This document shows, in pieces, positions 35,692 through 47,400 of a stretch of 64,000 nt of DNA (position 1 is the stretch's first letter; every line of letters starts with the position of its first letter). Origin of the DNA: Diphasiastrum complanatum (Eukaryota > Streptophyta > Lycopodiopsida > Lycopodiales > Lycopodiaceae). The position numbers and the translations under genes are program-made. Below the pieces are notes generated by a model. It was not told the origin of the DNA. It searched no databases and saw only the letters and a list, made by a program, of their open reading frames with translations. The DNA lies in assembly GCA_029204225.1 (NCBI GenBank), contig CM055100.1, forward strand, positions 52,389,260 through 52,453,259, in the 5' to 3' direction.

Positions 35692-38475
35692 ATGTCTTCT
35701 ACCAATACTTCCCAGTCTCCGCGCTATACTATCCATCGTGATGTCCCATCTGCAACGGACATCATGATTCTTCCTAGCACAAGCATGGTCACTCAATGGA
35801 TGACACTTGCGGAGCCGCTACTCGCTGCAATGAGTATTCATGATAGAGACTTTTCGGGTCGCATCAATATGGATTTCATCACTCTTGCCTTCAGTACGTG
35901 GAAGGAAGAGAAATCCAAATTTTATATCACTTTCCAGGGAGCCACACATAAGGTGCGCGTCACTGAGGCCGCCAGGTATAGGTATAGCATCTGGCACGCA
36001 TGCCTCACCCAATCATAAGCACGCCAAACAGACCATCAAGCCATATATTGACCTCACCAACGATCTACACTGAAACAATGATGGATACCTTCTGGAAGCC
36101 ATCATTGAACCCTCAATCCACGTTGCTGCCCAGTTACTGAACAACTTCTTGATGGTTGACAACCCTAGGAAAGACTGCATCACATCACAGATCCTCCATA
36201 GGATAGTGGAGTCCCACACCAAGTTAGCCAAAGCCCATCTTCAACTGTATAATTGGTTCAAGACTGTTTCTGGTGAGCTCAAACGAGCTATTAAGGCCAA
36301 TGCTAAGCAGCAGTTCACTACCGGCTCTTTATTGTCCCTTTTAGTCATTTTTCACTTAGAAAACAGAATCCATGACTTCCACCTGGATTCTGTGCTTTCG
36401 GTCTACAAAGAAACACTAACCGAGTCATCTCAGCAGGCCTCGAGTTCTCATAGTCGTCGTCGTCCACACAGCGAGATCGTTATTCCTGACTCGCCTTCCG
36501 CATCACGACGTCGCACTAGGCATACCTTGTCAGCTGCACTTCCACCCCCTGTTGTTGTTCGCACTGAACTTTCCATTCCCCCAGCCTCTGATGCTTCCTT
36601 CGCCTCTGCTTCCATTCAAGGATAGTCTGTGACCATTGGGCCTACCATTCCCATCACAGCTGCCTAGGCCGTCTCACCCCCACACACCGAAGCCACCTCA
36701 CCAAACACACAGTTCTTCATGGATATGTTCGATGATTCCGATTCCCTTGGGGCCACCGAAATTTTTGAGATGTCCCAGAGCCCTGCGCCCTTTGAACTCT
36801 AATCCCCTGGAAGAGGATTCAGACATATCCATGAATCTACTGTTGGTGTTGAAGATGTCAGCCAGCAACCTCATACGGAAGATAGTCCAACTGCACTTCG
36901 GGTCAACAAAGCTGTAAAATCACCAAAACAGTTCGACGCCACCGTGCTTGAAGGGTTTGAAGAGGAAGACCATTTTGAAGAAGAAGACGTAGTGGCACCT
37001 ATTCCACGCCAACCAAGGACAGCTCCATCAGGTCCTCCTGCTGCTGCTGCCTCCACAACCGTTGATTCTGGAGGTGCTCTAGGTTTGGTTTCAAGCCTTA
37101 CGCAAGTGATCCAGTCGATGCTAGATAAAAAGAAGAAAATGGAGCAGAGAATCTCTGATATGGGGTCCGAAAACACTCTGATCAACCAGAAACTTGTCCA
37201 GCTGGATCGAGAGTTGAAGATTGCCAAACAACACGAAGACAAGGCTAAAGCCAAAAAGAAGTTGGCCCAGCAACAAGCTGATCGCTTGGAAGAATATATC
37301 AGCTCCCTGCAAAATGCCCTGACAACCGCACAGGATCATGTGGATAAGGCCGTGCAGGATGCCAAGTAATAGGTGTAGCTGCTGAAGGGGCAATTACAAA
37401 TGGCTAAACAAGATCGCACGCAGCTTCAAGGTGAATTGGATGCGACCACCCTTGAGCGTGATGCGTATCTTCAAACGCAAATACCAGATCATCCGGTCAC
37501 ACCGATAGAGATTGCGTATTTGCTCAAAAAATTGGAGACATACAAAGTGGCCCTTCAGGGATTTCAAGGCCGCTTTGATAGGTTCAAAGGAGCAGCTTCA
37601 ACCGAGTTGGCAAAGGCTAAAGAGACCATTACCGCCTATGAAAAAGCAGCCGCTCGAGTGTTGGAAGCCAGACCACAAATCCTCGTACCGGTCATGCCAC
37701 AATTCTCCCCTCCGCGCCAAGAAGTCGTAGCAATGGATACAGGGGTTGATTTGAGCATGGACCAGGGGGGAGCTCCAGATATAGCAAACCAACCGCCAAC
37801 CATGCCGGCAGTACAAGCGGGTCTATCTTCATCAAGGACAACACCTCTATTCAGAAGGCCCATCAACATCAAGGACCAGATCCATACCTTCTTAAAACAA
37901 CATCCGCATGAGTCCTCGCGTGGTGGATGGATTCTGAAGTTTAAGACCTCTGAGATCGAGGCCGGCAAAGAGTTGGACAAAATACCTGCATTGGGAGAGC
38001 AGCCAGCATGGAGAATCACAGTTTTTGAGAAAACTCCGGAATCAATTAGGAGTTACGTCGCTAGCCCTCGCCAATTGCGGGTAGATCTCTATTACGTGCC
38101 AATGCCATGAAGAAATAAATTGAAAGATTTGGGATTGGCTATGGACAAGATCACCATCCATATGCCCAATGGCCAATCATCCATCAACCTTACAACTGGA
38201 CCATCTCAGTGGATTTCCACCGCGTCTTACAAGCCTATCAACGAGAGTATGTCCACTCTCCAGATCCAACGGTGCAACAATCGACAATGTTTGCTAAAGA
38301 TCTAACTCTGTTGGCGTCAGTGGCAACCAGATGGGACGATTGCCTCTCTCCTCTGGCATTCGATCCAAATAAGCCGATGGCCTCAGAGCAAATCAAAGAT
38401 CAGTTGTCGGTTGCTCATTTATATTTTCGTGCGGCAATGATGGGAGGCTCCTGGGAATCACGCTTCACATCATAG
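35692..38475 (+). pseudogene. Gypsy-2 extra gene after pol, full length but broken
   Basis: About 927 codons from MSSTNTSQSPRYTIHRDVPS. In order: an amino-terminal domain (35,692-36,400) with SRINMDF-type and FQGATHKVRVTEA motifs; a Ser/Thr/Pro-rich linker (36,400-36,930); an acidic patch; and a long Lys/Glu/Gln coiled-coil region (37,080-37,660). A carboxy-terminal domain follows with HESSRGGWILKFKTSEIEA and YVASPRQLRVDLYYVPMP (37,900-38,110), then SPDPTVQQSTMFAKDL and FDPNKPMASEQIKDQL (38,250-38,410). Frame breaks lie near 35,990, 36,060, 36,624, 36,900, 37,368 and 38,108. No signal peptide or membrane segment is visible. The layout looks like a structural or RNA/particle-associated protein. 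Function is unknown. Confidence 0.7.
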
Positions 38476-38499
38476 ACAACCTCAAAGTGGATTGCCGGA

Positions 38500-38714
38500 G
38501 CCCACCGTTGTTTCCTGCCACACACTTTGGATTTTAATACTTTTATGGTCCCTTGGCAACATGCTCTGACTTACAACAAGGAGACTAAGCTGACTGATGA
38601 GCAAGTCCTACAGCACATGGACTCAGATCACTATGGAATTAAAAGAGTACCAGCTCAACCATTGCTGCTATGGCGAAAGTTTCAAGGATAGATCCACCAA
38701 AGACACCTACGAAC
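38500..38714 (+). pseudogene. Gypsy-3 protease-RT linker, left of Copia-2
   Basis: HALTYNKETKLTDEQVLQHM and DHYGIKRVPAQP align with SHALTYDGNAELTNEHILHH in Gypsy-1 (21,356). Across Copia-2 the codons continue as PTNKKNQLKQRYN, matching ITKKQAKQHYN. The spacing is the same as in Gypsy-1. The left boundary with Gypsy-2's extra gene lies between about 38,475 and 38,555 and has no LTR. Confidence 0.7.
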
Positions 38715-39577
38715 TGTTAAAATTGGCAAAAGCTAACTTGGTTAAATCTTGTAAATACCATAATGACTTGTACCTATCATCATTAGACATGTGTGGAGCC
38801 TGTTCCCACGTGTGAAATCTATGCCTAAGTCATTTAGATAGATCATAAATGTTGTACATATCATTTAAATTGGAAACTAGTGGCTAAATTGGCCAAAAAC
38901 TAGTTTAGTAGTATTATGACACTTGGCACCATTCTAGTGGTAGAAAATGCTATATCACATGGGTAGGAGTGGTCTCCCACGTGTGAAATATCATATAGAA
39001 AGTTCAGATCCATTGTATATAGATTTCATACATGTCAAAAGTCAAATCTCCTAGATTGTAGGACCTATCTCCTAATTTGTAGGAATCTAGAAGGTCAACA
39101 CTAGCCACCAATGATGATGTGGCAAATTAATGGAATCTTAGCCAAAGTGGATATGGATAAGCACTATGACCTGTCTCACACGTGCTGGAAGTGTCTTAGA
39201 GAGAGAGTATGATGATTTTTGTATTTAATCCATGATGGATCCACTTTGAGAAATCAATGAGGCAAGATCTTGGTTTTGGAGGCATATCTTGAGTATTCTC
39301 ATATTTGTGTTGTGATTTTATGGTTCTATTGCTTTCTAACACTTGTGTACTTCACTCTCTGCTGTAATTCCGTACAGGTACTGTTATTCACACGTGTGAA
39401 GGCAGTAGGTCTCAAGTTTAATCATTTGCTTGTTGTTCTTGCTAGATTTTTGATGGGAAATTGATCTAATTCTAGATCTAATCATTGGTTGATTAGTAGA
39501 CCATGTAATCTAGCTTCCAACACCTCTTGAGGATCTGATCTAGATCCATTCTTGGTCTTTATTTCTCTGAAATTTCA
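38715..39577 (+). repeat. 5' LTR of Copia-2
   Basis: Begins TGTTAAAATTGG and ends GAAATTTCA. It contains CCCACGTGTG (38,797 and 38,967, approximate) and CACACGTGTG (39,389). GTGTGGAGCCTGTTCCCAC is shared with Copia-1 LTRs. Confidence 0.92.
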
Positions 39578-39579
39578 CA

Positions 39580-39592
39580 TGGTATCAGAGCC
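39580..39592 (+). other. Primer binding site of Copia-2
   Basis: TGGTATCAGAGCC lies two bases after the LTR end and is complementary to initiator tRNA-Met. Confidence 0.9.
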
Positions 39593-41598
39593 AAGTACAA
39601 GAGATTAAAGCATTGATCTAAACAACACCCAGATTGGCAAGTTTTTTGAGAAAACTCACTAATCTTGAGTGGGCGAGATTGAAGAGTTAGTTAGCCTTGA
39701 TATTTGTGCATCAAACTTGGTTGTGGGATGCAGGGTTACTCTTCACACGTGTAAGGACGTACAGTACCAGTTTTGGAGCTATATTTTTCAGTTTGATGCT
39801 ATATCTTACTCATACACCCAAACTAGCAGGTTTTTTGGAAACTAGCTAATCTTGAGGTAGCGAGTTTGAATAGATAGATAGAATCATTATATTTGTACCA
39901 AATATTTTTGTGGGCTTCATGTGTACTTACCACACGTGTGAGGCCGTACATAACCTGTTATGAGCAATAAAATTCAGTTTTGGTGCATTTAATGCCTCAT
40001 ACACCCAAAACTAGTCAATCTAGTGCATTTTTCAAGCTTTGTAATGCATTGTTTCTATTCCTTTGATTTGTTCTTGGTATAGATCAATCATATAGATGAT
40101 TTGAATCTTTATTACAGTACATTAAAGCTGATCTTCATATGCTTTGGGTGTGCATTAAAGTTGAGAGTGAAAGATTGCCAAAAACCATAGATTAAGGAGT
40201 GATTTGCAAGGGAAGAGATTGAAATCCATTGTATCTTCACTCTAGATGTGTTCAAGAGTGAAAGGGTTGAGACTAGAAGCATCTAAGTGCTAGAAGTCAG
40301 CCTTGGATAAGTCCTCCAAGTGAAATCTTAAGTGAATTTCTAGAGCACAAACACTCATAAAGGCAAAATCTACCAATACAAGTGATAAGCATTGTTGGAG
40401 AGTTCTAGAAGTGATTTTTGAGATCTAAGTCACATTGTTCCACTCCTACTCAAAGAGTTGAGTTTTGTTTGGCTTGAAAGAGAGTCATAGAGGTGTGTAA
40501 GTCACATGTGTAGTGTTTGATCCAAAAATCCTAAGAGTTCCTTCCTTTGTAGAGGGCAAGTTCTAGTAACTCATTTCTTGACTTTGGTGGAAAAATTGTC
40601 TCCTTCATTGTGATCAAATCTTGCTAAGTGGCATTAGCTCTTTGTAAGCACATATCTTAGTGAGAGAGAAGTATCACATTTTTGAATTTCATTCCAACTC
40701 TAAAGAGGTAGAGTCATTGGTACTTGGTGGAGTCCAATAGGGGTGAATGAATTCAATTTTTGAGCACAATTTGACATTGTATGTATGAAACTCAAATAAG
40801 TTCTAATTCAACTTTCTTTGTGAGAGGGTGAGGGTCAAGTTGTGATCCCATTGGGAGTATAGAACAAGGAGGAGTCCATATTTGAGTGTTCATACATGGT
40901 TGGGATCTTTGTGAATCTCTAGATGTCTAATTTTTAAGCTTGGTGAAAAATTATTGACATAGATTGTTATCAAACCATTTCATGTCCATTCCAAATCTCA
41001 AGAGTGAGATTATTTGGGTCAAGAGGATTCCAAAAGGCGTGATTGGATCTGATATTTGTGTGTTTGAATCTAGTATACATGTCAAGTTTATGTGATCTAG
41101 TGTAGATCATTTTTTTTGTGAAAGTTAGTGGTTTAATTTGTTGTCGAATCAAATCAAATTCAATCAAAATCTTAAGAGTGAGATTATTTGGGTCAAGAGT
41201 GAGTCCAAAAGAAGTGATTGAGTTTGATTTTCAAGTATTTGAAACAAAACCCATCCTTTGTTCAAGAATATCAAAAGTTGAGTGAACTAGTCAAGAGAAA
41301 AGAAAAATCTAGGAGTCAAATCTTTTCAAATCCATTCCAACTCTCAAAAGAAAGAGTCATTGGTGTTTGTTGAGTCCAATAGGGGTGTTTGAATCTGATT
41401 TTTGTGATTTGATAGAGTGCTTTGGTCTTAGTGATCAAAGCAAAAATTAGTTTCCAATTGACTAGGTTGAAAAGAGATATGATTCAAAATTTGTCTTGTG
41501 TAGATCCTTCTAGATTGTTGAATGTGTTCAAATCTAGTTTCTTGAGAGTCACAAATTACATTTTGAAAAGTCATATCACAAAGTTTTACTTCCTCATC
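39593..41598 (+). other. Long leader of Copia-2 with degenerate repeats
   Basis: About 2 kb without a recognisable gene. Between 40,685 and 41,410 a degenerate unit (CCATTCCAACTCT...AGAGTCATTGG...GAGTCCAATAGGGGTG...TTTGAATCTGATTTTTG) occurs at about 40,685, 40,985, 41,158 and 41,330. CACACGTGTA (39,742) and CACACGTGTG (39,931) also occur. Confidence 0.6.
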
Positions 41599-43437
41599 AT
41601 GGCATCAATAGGTGGCAACCTATTGGAGGCAAGTAAGGATCCTAAATGCAACCTTTGTGGCAAGAGAGATCATTTTGTCTCAAGATGCTACAAAATGAAG
41701 ACCAATCCATCCAAGGAGAACCAAAGCAAGGGGGCCGAGGTGAAGGATGGAGATTCAAGTGCAAAATGCAAAGGCAAGAAGGACAAATCTAAGGAAATGT
41801 GTTTCCTTTGTGGAAAGATGCATGAGGCTTGGAGTCTCACAAGGACTTACAAGAGTTGTCTTCAAAAATCCATCACCACACATTTCAAACCTCTAGAAGT
41901 TTTTCATTTGGAAGTGCATTGTTTGGTTCAAGATGCAAAGAAAGATGTTTCTTTCATGAATGTCACTTGGATTTATTTCATGTTCTTGGAAAGCATTTTG
42001 TTTGGAACTTTGGATAAGTTCAAAGTTATTGTTATGATCCAAGAGAAACCAAGCAAAATTAAGGAGGAGCAATCACAAAATGAAAATAGTTCCATTTATG
42101 CTCTCATGACATCTTTTGAAGAACTATTTTGCTTTGAAGAGATTTTTGTATCTCAAATGTGGATTAAGGCAATACTAGTTGAGTGTGATGCCTTAATAGA
42201 TAGCAAAGCATGTTTTCCTTGTAAACTTACATTGAGTATAAAGACAAGGAAATGGAAATGTCTTCATGATGTATTTTCTTTTGGTTTCAATAAGATCATG
42301 AATGATGTGTTCATTCATAATGTTGAAAGTTGTAAATTTTCAATTTTAAAGGCAAGTTGTAAACTTCTTATGAGAATAAGTGAAGCATCCAAAGTGGACA
42401 CTTATATCCATAAGCAAGTAGTTAGCCTTATTGAGATGGAAATAGTTCTTGATTTCAATATTAGAAAAATCATGTCAAGTTGTGGTGATTTTTGGACTTA
42501 TGGTTCTAGCATAAGTAATATTGTTGATCATAGAAAGTGCACAATGTATGGTCATGTTTATTGTGATCATTATGAGACATGGAGGTCTCGGATTTTCATC
42601 AAGGAGGAGCACCAAGAAGTTGATCTTAAGGAGTCATCTCAAGGTTCAAGTGTGCCAAGGATTGAGGAGGAGAGTCCTTCTCAAGTTATGATTCCAAGAA
42701 GAATATCAAGAGACATGGTTGAGCTCATATGGCTCACATTTCAAGGGAAAGAGGAGCACATTTCAAGTGGTATAGATCTTATGCTTTCTTCTCATATGTC
42801 ATTTGGTGAATCAATTTGCTTTGGTGAGACTTTTGCAACTCAAAGTTGGAGTAAAGCAATACTAGTTGAGTATGGTGTCTCTCTTGAGAACATAGTTGAT
42901 GTTCTTAATGATTTCAAATTGATTTTAGATCAATTAGAAAGCAAATGGTTATTTCATCAAATGTATGCTCTTGAATCTTGCAAGAGCAAGAGTGATTTGC
43001 TCATTCATAGTATGAAAATTTGTCTTTTTTCATGTATTGAGGCAAATTGTAAACTCTTTATGAGAGTAAGTGAATCATCCTCTAAGGACACTTATCTCCA
43101 TAATAAAGTATTTAGCCTCATTAGATCTGAGATTAGAATGGAAATCAAGCATGAAGATATGATGCGAACTCTTGGTTATTATAGCATGCATAGTCTTGCC
43201 AATGTTGATGAGCCAAATTCTCGAGATCTTGGTAACATGATGTTGGATCTTTGTGATCCTTATGAGTCAAGAAGGACTCTTTATTTTCTCATGGAATTTC
43301 AGCTATTTTTGAGCTTTTGGATCAACCATATGTTTCAAGGATGGAACAAATCAATGGAAAAAGTGATCAAGTGGTGCAAAGCTCTCAAGTTCATCAAAGA
43401 AGTCAACATCAAGGAGGCACTATCATGGATATGGTGA
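41599..43437 (+). CDS. Uncharacterised zinc-knuckle protein of Copia-2, internally duplicated
   Basis: An intact reading frame. The upstream in-frame ATG at 41,422 would give 671 residues, but MASIGGNLLEASKDPKCNLC at 41,599 looks like the real start, giving 612. Near residues 17-30 is a CCHC knuckle (CNLCGKRDHFVSRC), and a second, incomplete knuckle (CFLCGKMHEAWS) follows at about residue 68. This resembles the nucleocapsid end of copia Gag. The rest has no motif I recognise and consists of two related halves (about residues 173-333 and 402-565). Paired segments include FCFEEIFVSQMWIKAILVE with ICFGETFATQSWSKAILVE, and KLLMRISEASKVDTYIHKQV with KLFMRVSESSSKDTYLHNKV. No RT, protease or integrase motif occurs. 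It may bind the element's RNA, but this is only inferred from the knuckle. Confidence 0.75.
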   Translation: MASIGGNLLEASKDPKCNLCGKRDHFVSRCYKMKTNPSKENQSKGAEVKDGDSSAKCKGKKDKSKEMCFLCGKMHEAWSLTRTYKSCLQKSITTHFKPLEVFHLEVHCLVQDAKKDVSFMNVTWIYFMFLESILFGTLDKFKVIVMIQEKPSKIKEEQSQNENSSIYALMTSFEELFCFEEIFVSQMWIKAILVECDALIDSKACFPCKLTLSIKTRKWKCLHDVFSFGFNKIMNDVFIHNVESCKFSILKASCKLLMRISEASKVDTYIHKQVVSLIEMEIVLDFNIRKIMSSCGDFWTYGSSISNIVDHRKCTMYGHVYCDHYETWRSRIFIKEEHQEVDLKESSQGSSVPRIEEESPSQVMIPRRISRDMVELIWLTFQGKEEHISSGIDLMLSSHMSFGESICFGETFATQSWSKAILVEYGVSLENIVDVLNDFKLILDQLESKWLFHQMYALESCKSKSDLLIHSMKICLFSCIEANCKLFMRVSESSSKDTYLHNKVFSLIRSEIRMEIKHEDMMRTLGYYSMHSLANVDEPNSRDLGNMMLDLCDPYESRRTLYFLMEFQLFLSFWINHMFQGWNKSMEKVIKWCKALKFIKEVNIKEALSWIW

Positions 43438-43545
43438 TCTTGGATCTTCATCAAACTCATTGGCTGATCTTCACACCTATGAACCTGCAATGATCAGCCT
43501 TAAGTGTTGTAAATAGATGTACCATAGATGTATCAAGTTAGTTTT

Positions 43546-43554
43546 GAGGAGGAG
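43546..43554 (+). other. Polypurine tract of Copia-2
   Basis: GAGGAGGAG directly precedes the 3' LTR start TGTTAAAATT. Confidence 0.8.
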
Positions 43555-44417
43555 TGTTAAAATTGGCAAAAGCTAACTTGGTTAAATCTTGTAAATACCA
43601 TAATGACTTGTACCTATCATCATTAGACATGTGTGGAGCCTGTTCCCACGTGTGAAATCTATGCCTAAGTCATTTAGATAGATCATAAATGTTGTACATA
43701 TCATTTAAATTGGAAACTAGTGGCTAAATTGGCCAAAAACTAGTTTAGTAGTATTATGACACTTGGCACCATTCTAGTGGTAGAAAATGCTATATCACAT
43801 GGGTAGGAGTGGTCTCCCACGTGTGAAATATCATATAGAAAGTTCAGATCCATTGTATATAGATTTCATACATGTCAAAAGTCAAATCTCCTAGATTGTA
43901 GGACCTATCTCCTAATTTGTAGGAATCTAGAAGGTCAACACTAGCCACCAATGATGATGTGGCAAATTAATGGAATCTTAGCCAAAGTGGATATGGATAA
44001 GAACTATGACCTGTCTCACACGTGCTGGAAGTGTCTTAGAGAGAGAGTATGATGATTTTTGTATTTAATCCATGATGGATCCACTTTGAGAAATCAATGA
44101 GGCAAGATCTTGGTTTTGGAGGCATATCTTGAGTATTCTCATATTTGTGTTGTGATTTTATGGTTCTATTGCTTTCTAACACTTGTGTACTTCACTCTCT
44201 GCTGTAATTCCGTACAGGTACTGTTATTCACACGTGTGAAGGCAGTAGGTCTCAAGTTTAATCATTTGCTTGTTGTTCTTGCTAGATTTTTGATGGGAAA
44301 TTGATCTAATTCTAGATCTAATCATTGGTTGATTAGTAGACCATGTAATCTAGCTTCCAACACCTCTTGAGGATCTGATCTAGATCCATTCTTGGTCTTT
44401 ATTTCTCTGAAATTTCA
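43555..44417 (+). repeat. 3' LTR of Copia-2
   Basis: Offset from the 5' LTR by exactly 4,840 bp and identical except C to A at 44,002. Confidence 0.92.
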
Positions 44418-44422
44418 CAAAC

Positions 44423-47400
44423 AAGAAGAACCAGTTGAAACAACGCTACAACTAGGTGATCCGATGGAGTGATCTACCCGAAGAAGCTATAGCTACGGTG
44501 GATATTGATATTCGCAACCACGAGGCGAATGTCACACCAGTTCTGAAGAAAGACAACAAGGACGAATCCACCCATATGACAAGAAGAGGCAAGAAGAAGG
44601 TGTTGGATTCCTTGAAGTCAATTAGAATGAACTTTGATACAGCATCATCCTCTTCTTAGATGATGGAGAATCAAAAGATGACCAGTCGGGCTAAGATCAA
44701 TATGCTGAAGGAGGAATCTCGACGAGCACTAGTTCACGAGATGCCTGAGACCTTCAAGAACTACACCTTGGACGACGTGGTAATTATGATGCCGCAAGCC
44801 CAGCGAGAACCTGATCAAAGTCAGGCACCAGCGGAACAAGTCTTCGAGGGACCTGCGCGAACGCAACCCATGAACCTTGTCGAGCCAGGTGAAGAAGAAA
44901 AGATCATACACGTGGGAGAGCAGTTAACACCCACACAATATAGAAGGCTACGATCATTGTTGGTGGAGTGCAAGGATTGTTTTGCCTGGAATTACAGTGA
45001 TCTGAAGGGCATTCCACCAACGGTAGTCCAACACACCATACCCTTGGTGGATGGAGCAGTCCCCAAGGTGAGTCGTTATTACCGCTGCAACCCAAACTAT
45101 ACAGAACTAATCAAACAAGAGTTGCAAAAGTTGTTAGATGCAGATTTCATTTACGAAATCGAGCACATTGAATGGGTATCGCCGATAGTTATAGTACCCA
45201 AGAAGAACGACAAAATACGAATCTGTGTGAATTTGAAGGCGCTAAACACAGTCACCAAAAAGGATCATTTCCCTTTGCTTTTTACAAAAAGTGTCATTGA
45301 CAGAGTAGCTGGAGCCGAAGCCTACAATTTCTTAGACGGCTTCAACGGTTACAATCAAGTGAAGATAACACCCCAAGACTAGCATAAGACAGCATTTGCC
45401 ACGGGTGGGAAACCTATGCCTATAAGGTAATGCCATTCGGACTTTGTAATGCCCCAAGCACCTTCCAGCGAGTCATGCAGGCGGCATTCAAAGAGTATAT
45501 GCAAAAATTTCTGAAAAATTTCTTGGACGATCTGTGCTTGCATGGACCAGACTCTGAACACTTATCCAGTCTGGAGAAGGTGCTACAAAAATGCCACAAA
45601 TTCCAGATCTCCTTGAATTCAGAAAAATGTCAATTTTGGGTTACACATGGCTTGATTCTCGGCCATATAGTGTCTAGACACGGGATCGCCACAGACCTAT
45701 CGAAAATCAGGATCATTGTTGATCTACCACCACCAGGAACGATCCGTGAGGTCTACATCTTTATGGATCATGCTAACTATTACAGGATTTTCATTCTAGA
45801 TTTTGCAGAGTTAGCACGACCCATTGACAAACTCACAACGGATCCACATTGGAATGGAAGCCCTAAAGGCTTTCCAAAAACTTAAAGATGCATTAGTTTC
45901 AGCACCAATCTTACGGCCACCCAATTGGTCCATTGAGTTTCATGTGCATACGGACGCATTGAAGTATGCAGTTGGAGCAGTCTTAACCCAGCCAAGAGAA
46001 CACAAAAAGAATTTTTCAATCCGATTTGCAAGCCGACAGCTCAGTGATACAGAAATGAATTATTTAACCACAGAGCGGGAAGCACTGGCAATGATATATG
46101 CGGTTAAGAAGTTTCGGCATAACCTGATGGACACACATTTTGCCTTTTATACCGACCATCAACCATTGCTCTATCTCGTTAACAAAACCTGCAACACGGG
46201 GAGAATCACTCGATGGCTACTTCTGTTGTTAGAGTTTGATTTTCGGATAGTGGTTCGCAAGATAAAACAACACTACATGGCAGATCATGTATCGCGTATC
46301 AAGGGGAAGGAGGTTGCAACCCAACCCTACGATGAGCTACCTGAGACCTTATTTTACGTTGACACGGTACCGGAATGGGCTGCGGACATAGTTGAATACC
46401 TAATGAGGGGCCAACCAGACAAATCACTACCAAAGGCGGATCAGCGAAAATTGATCTTCAAAACTAGACCTTATCAGCTGATTGCCGGCCAATTGTACCG
46501 AAGGGAACCAGATGGGATTCTTCGGCGATGTATTCTTCCTCATGAGGCCACCCAAATCATTTCGCTTTCACAAGAAGGCATGGGTGGAGGCCATTTTACA
46601 TCTGACATTACAGTTCGCAAGATCTTGCAATCAGGATGCTGGTGGCCAACGATTCATAAGAATACAGGGGAATACCTGAGGAAATGCAATGTGTGCCAAA
46701 GGGCAAGGAGACCAACGAAATTGAATTATGACCTTCTGCACCCAGTCTTAGCCCAAGCACCATTTGAAAAGTGGGGGTTGGATTACATTGGCCCAATTCA
46801 CCCTGCAGCAATAAGTACCCAAGCTCGATACATAATCGTAGCCACCGACTACCTCACCAAGTGGGTCGAAACCAAGGCAATGAGAGTAGTTGATGCTAGG
46901 ACCACTGCCAAGTTTCTCTATGAAAATATCATTGTACGCTTTGGGTGCTCGGTAGAGATAGTCAACGATCGCGGGAGTCATTTCATTAATGAGACCATCA
47001 AGGTCCTGTTGGAGGAATTCTTCGTGATCCATAGAACCAATACGCCTTATTATCCTCGCGGTAATGGGCAAGCAGAGTCATCCAATAAGATCATGTGTAG
47101 TGTACTCACGAAAATAGTTGAAGCTAGCAGATCGGATTGGGAACACAAATTGCATGTTGCCCTGTGGCCATTCAGAACAGCCTATAAGGGAAGCACTGAT
47201 CAAACCCCATTCCAATTGGTTTATGGTCAGGATGCTGTAATGCCAGTAGAGTTTTTGGTCCCTTCATTAAGGATTGCCACAATGCAATGTCTTGATTAAT
47301 CCAGATCTCTACAATTACGTCACGAAGCTCTGCATAAGCTCTATGAAACACACTTACTAGTTGTGCATGCACTAGGCGCTGAAAAGGAAAGATGCAAAGC

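Larger units (their letters stand above)
38715..44417 (+). mobile_element. Copia-2: young non-autonomous LTR element with one novel gene
   Basis: About 5.7 kb. The two LTRs (38,715-39,577 and 43,555-44,417) differ at one of 863 positions (39,162 versus 44,002), indicating a very recent insertion. A Met-type primer site and a GAGGAGGAG polypurine tract are present. The flanks CGAAC (38,710-38,714) and CAAAC (44,418-44,422) fit a 5-bp target duplication with a CpG-to-CpA change. There is no protease, integrase, RT or RNase H. The only long reading frame encodes an uncharacterised zinc-knuckle protein. Segments of the LTR resemble Copia-1, so a copia origin is likely, with the enzymes supplied in trans. 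Confidence 0.9.

Noticed and set aside
29382-44417. CRISPR-like or tandem array interpretation of the spaced G-box palindromes
   Set aside because: Spacing is irregular, the sites lie in LTRs, and the sequence is plant nuclear DNA.
44420-44424. Reading Copia-2 with LTR end CACA and target duplication AAC
   Set aside because: Ending the LTR at TTTCA gives a 5-bp duplication with one CpG change and restores the gypsy frame, which is more in line with copia integration.
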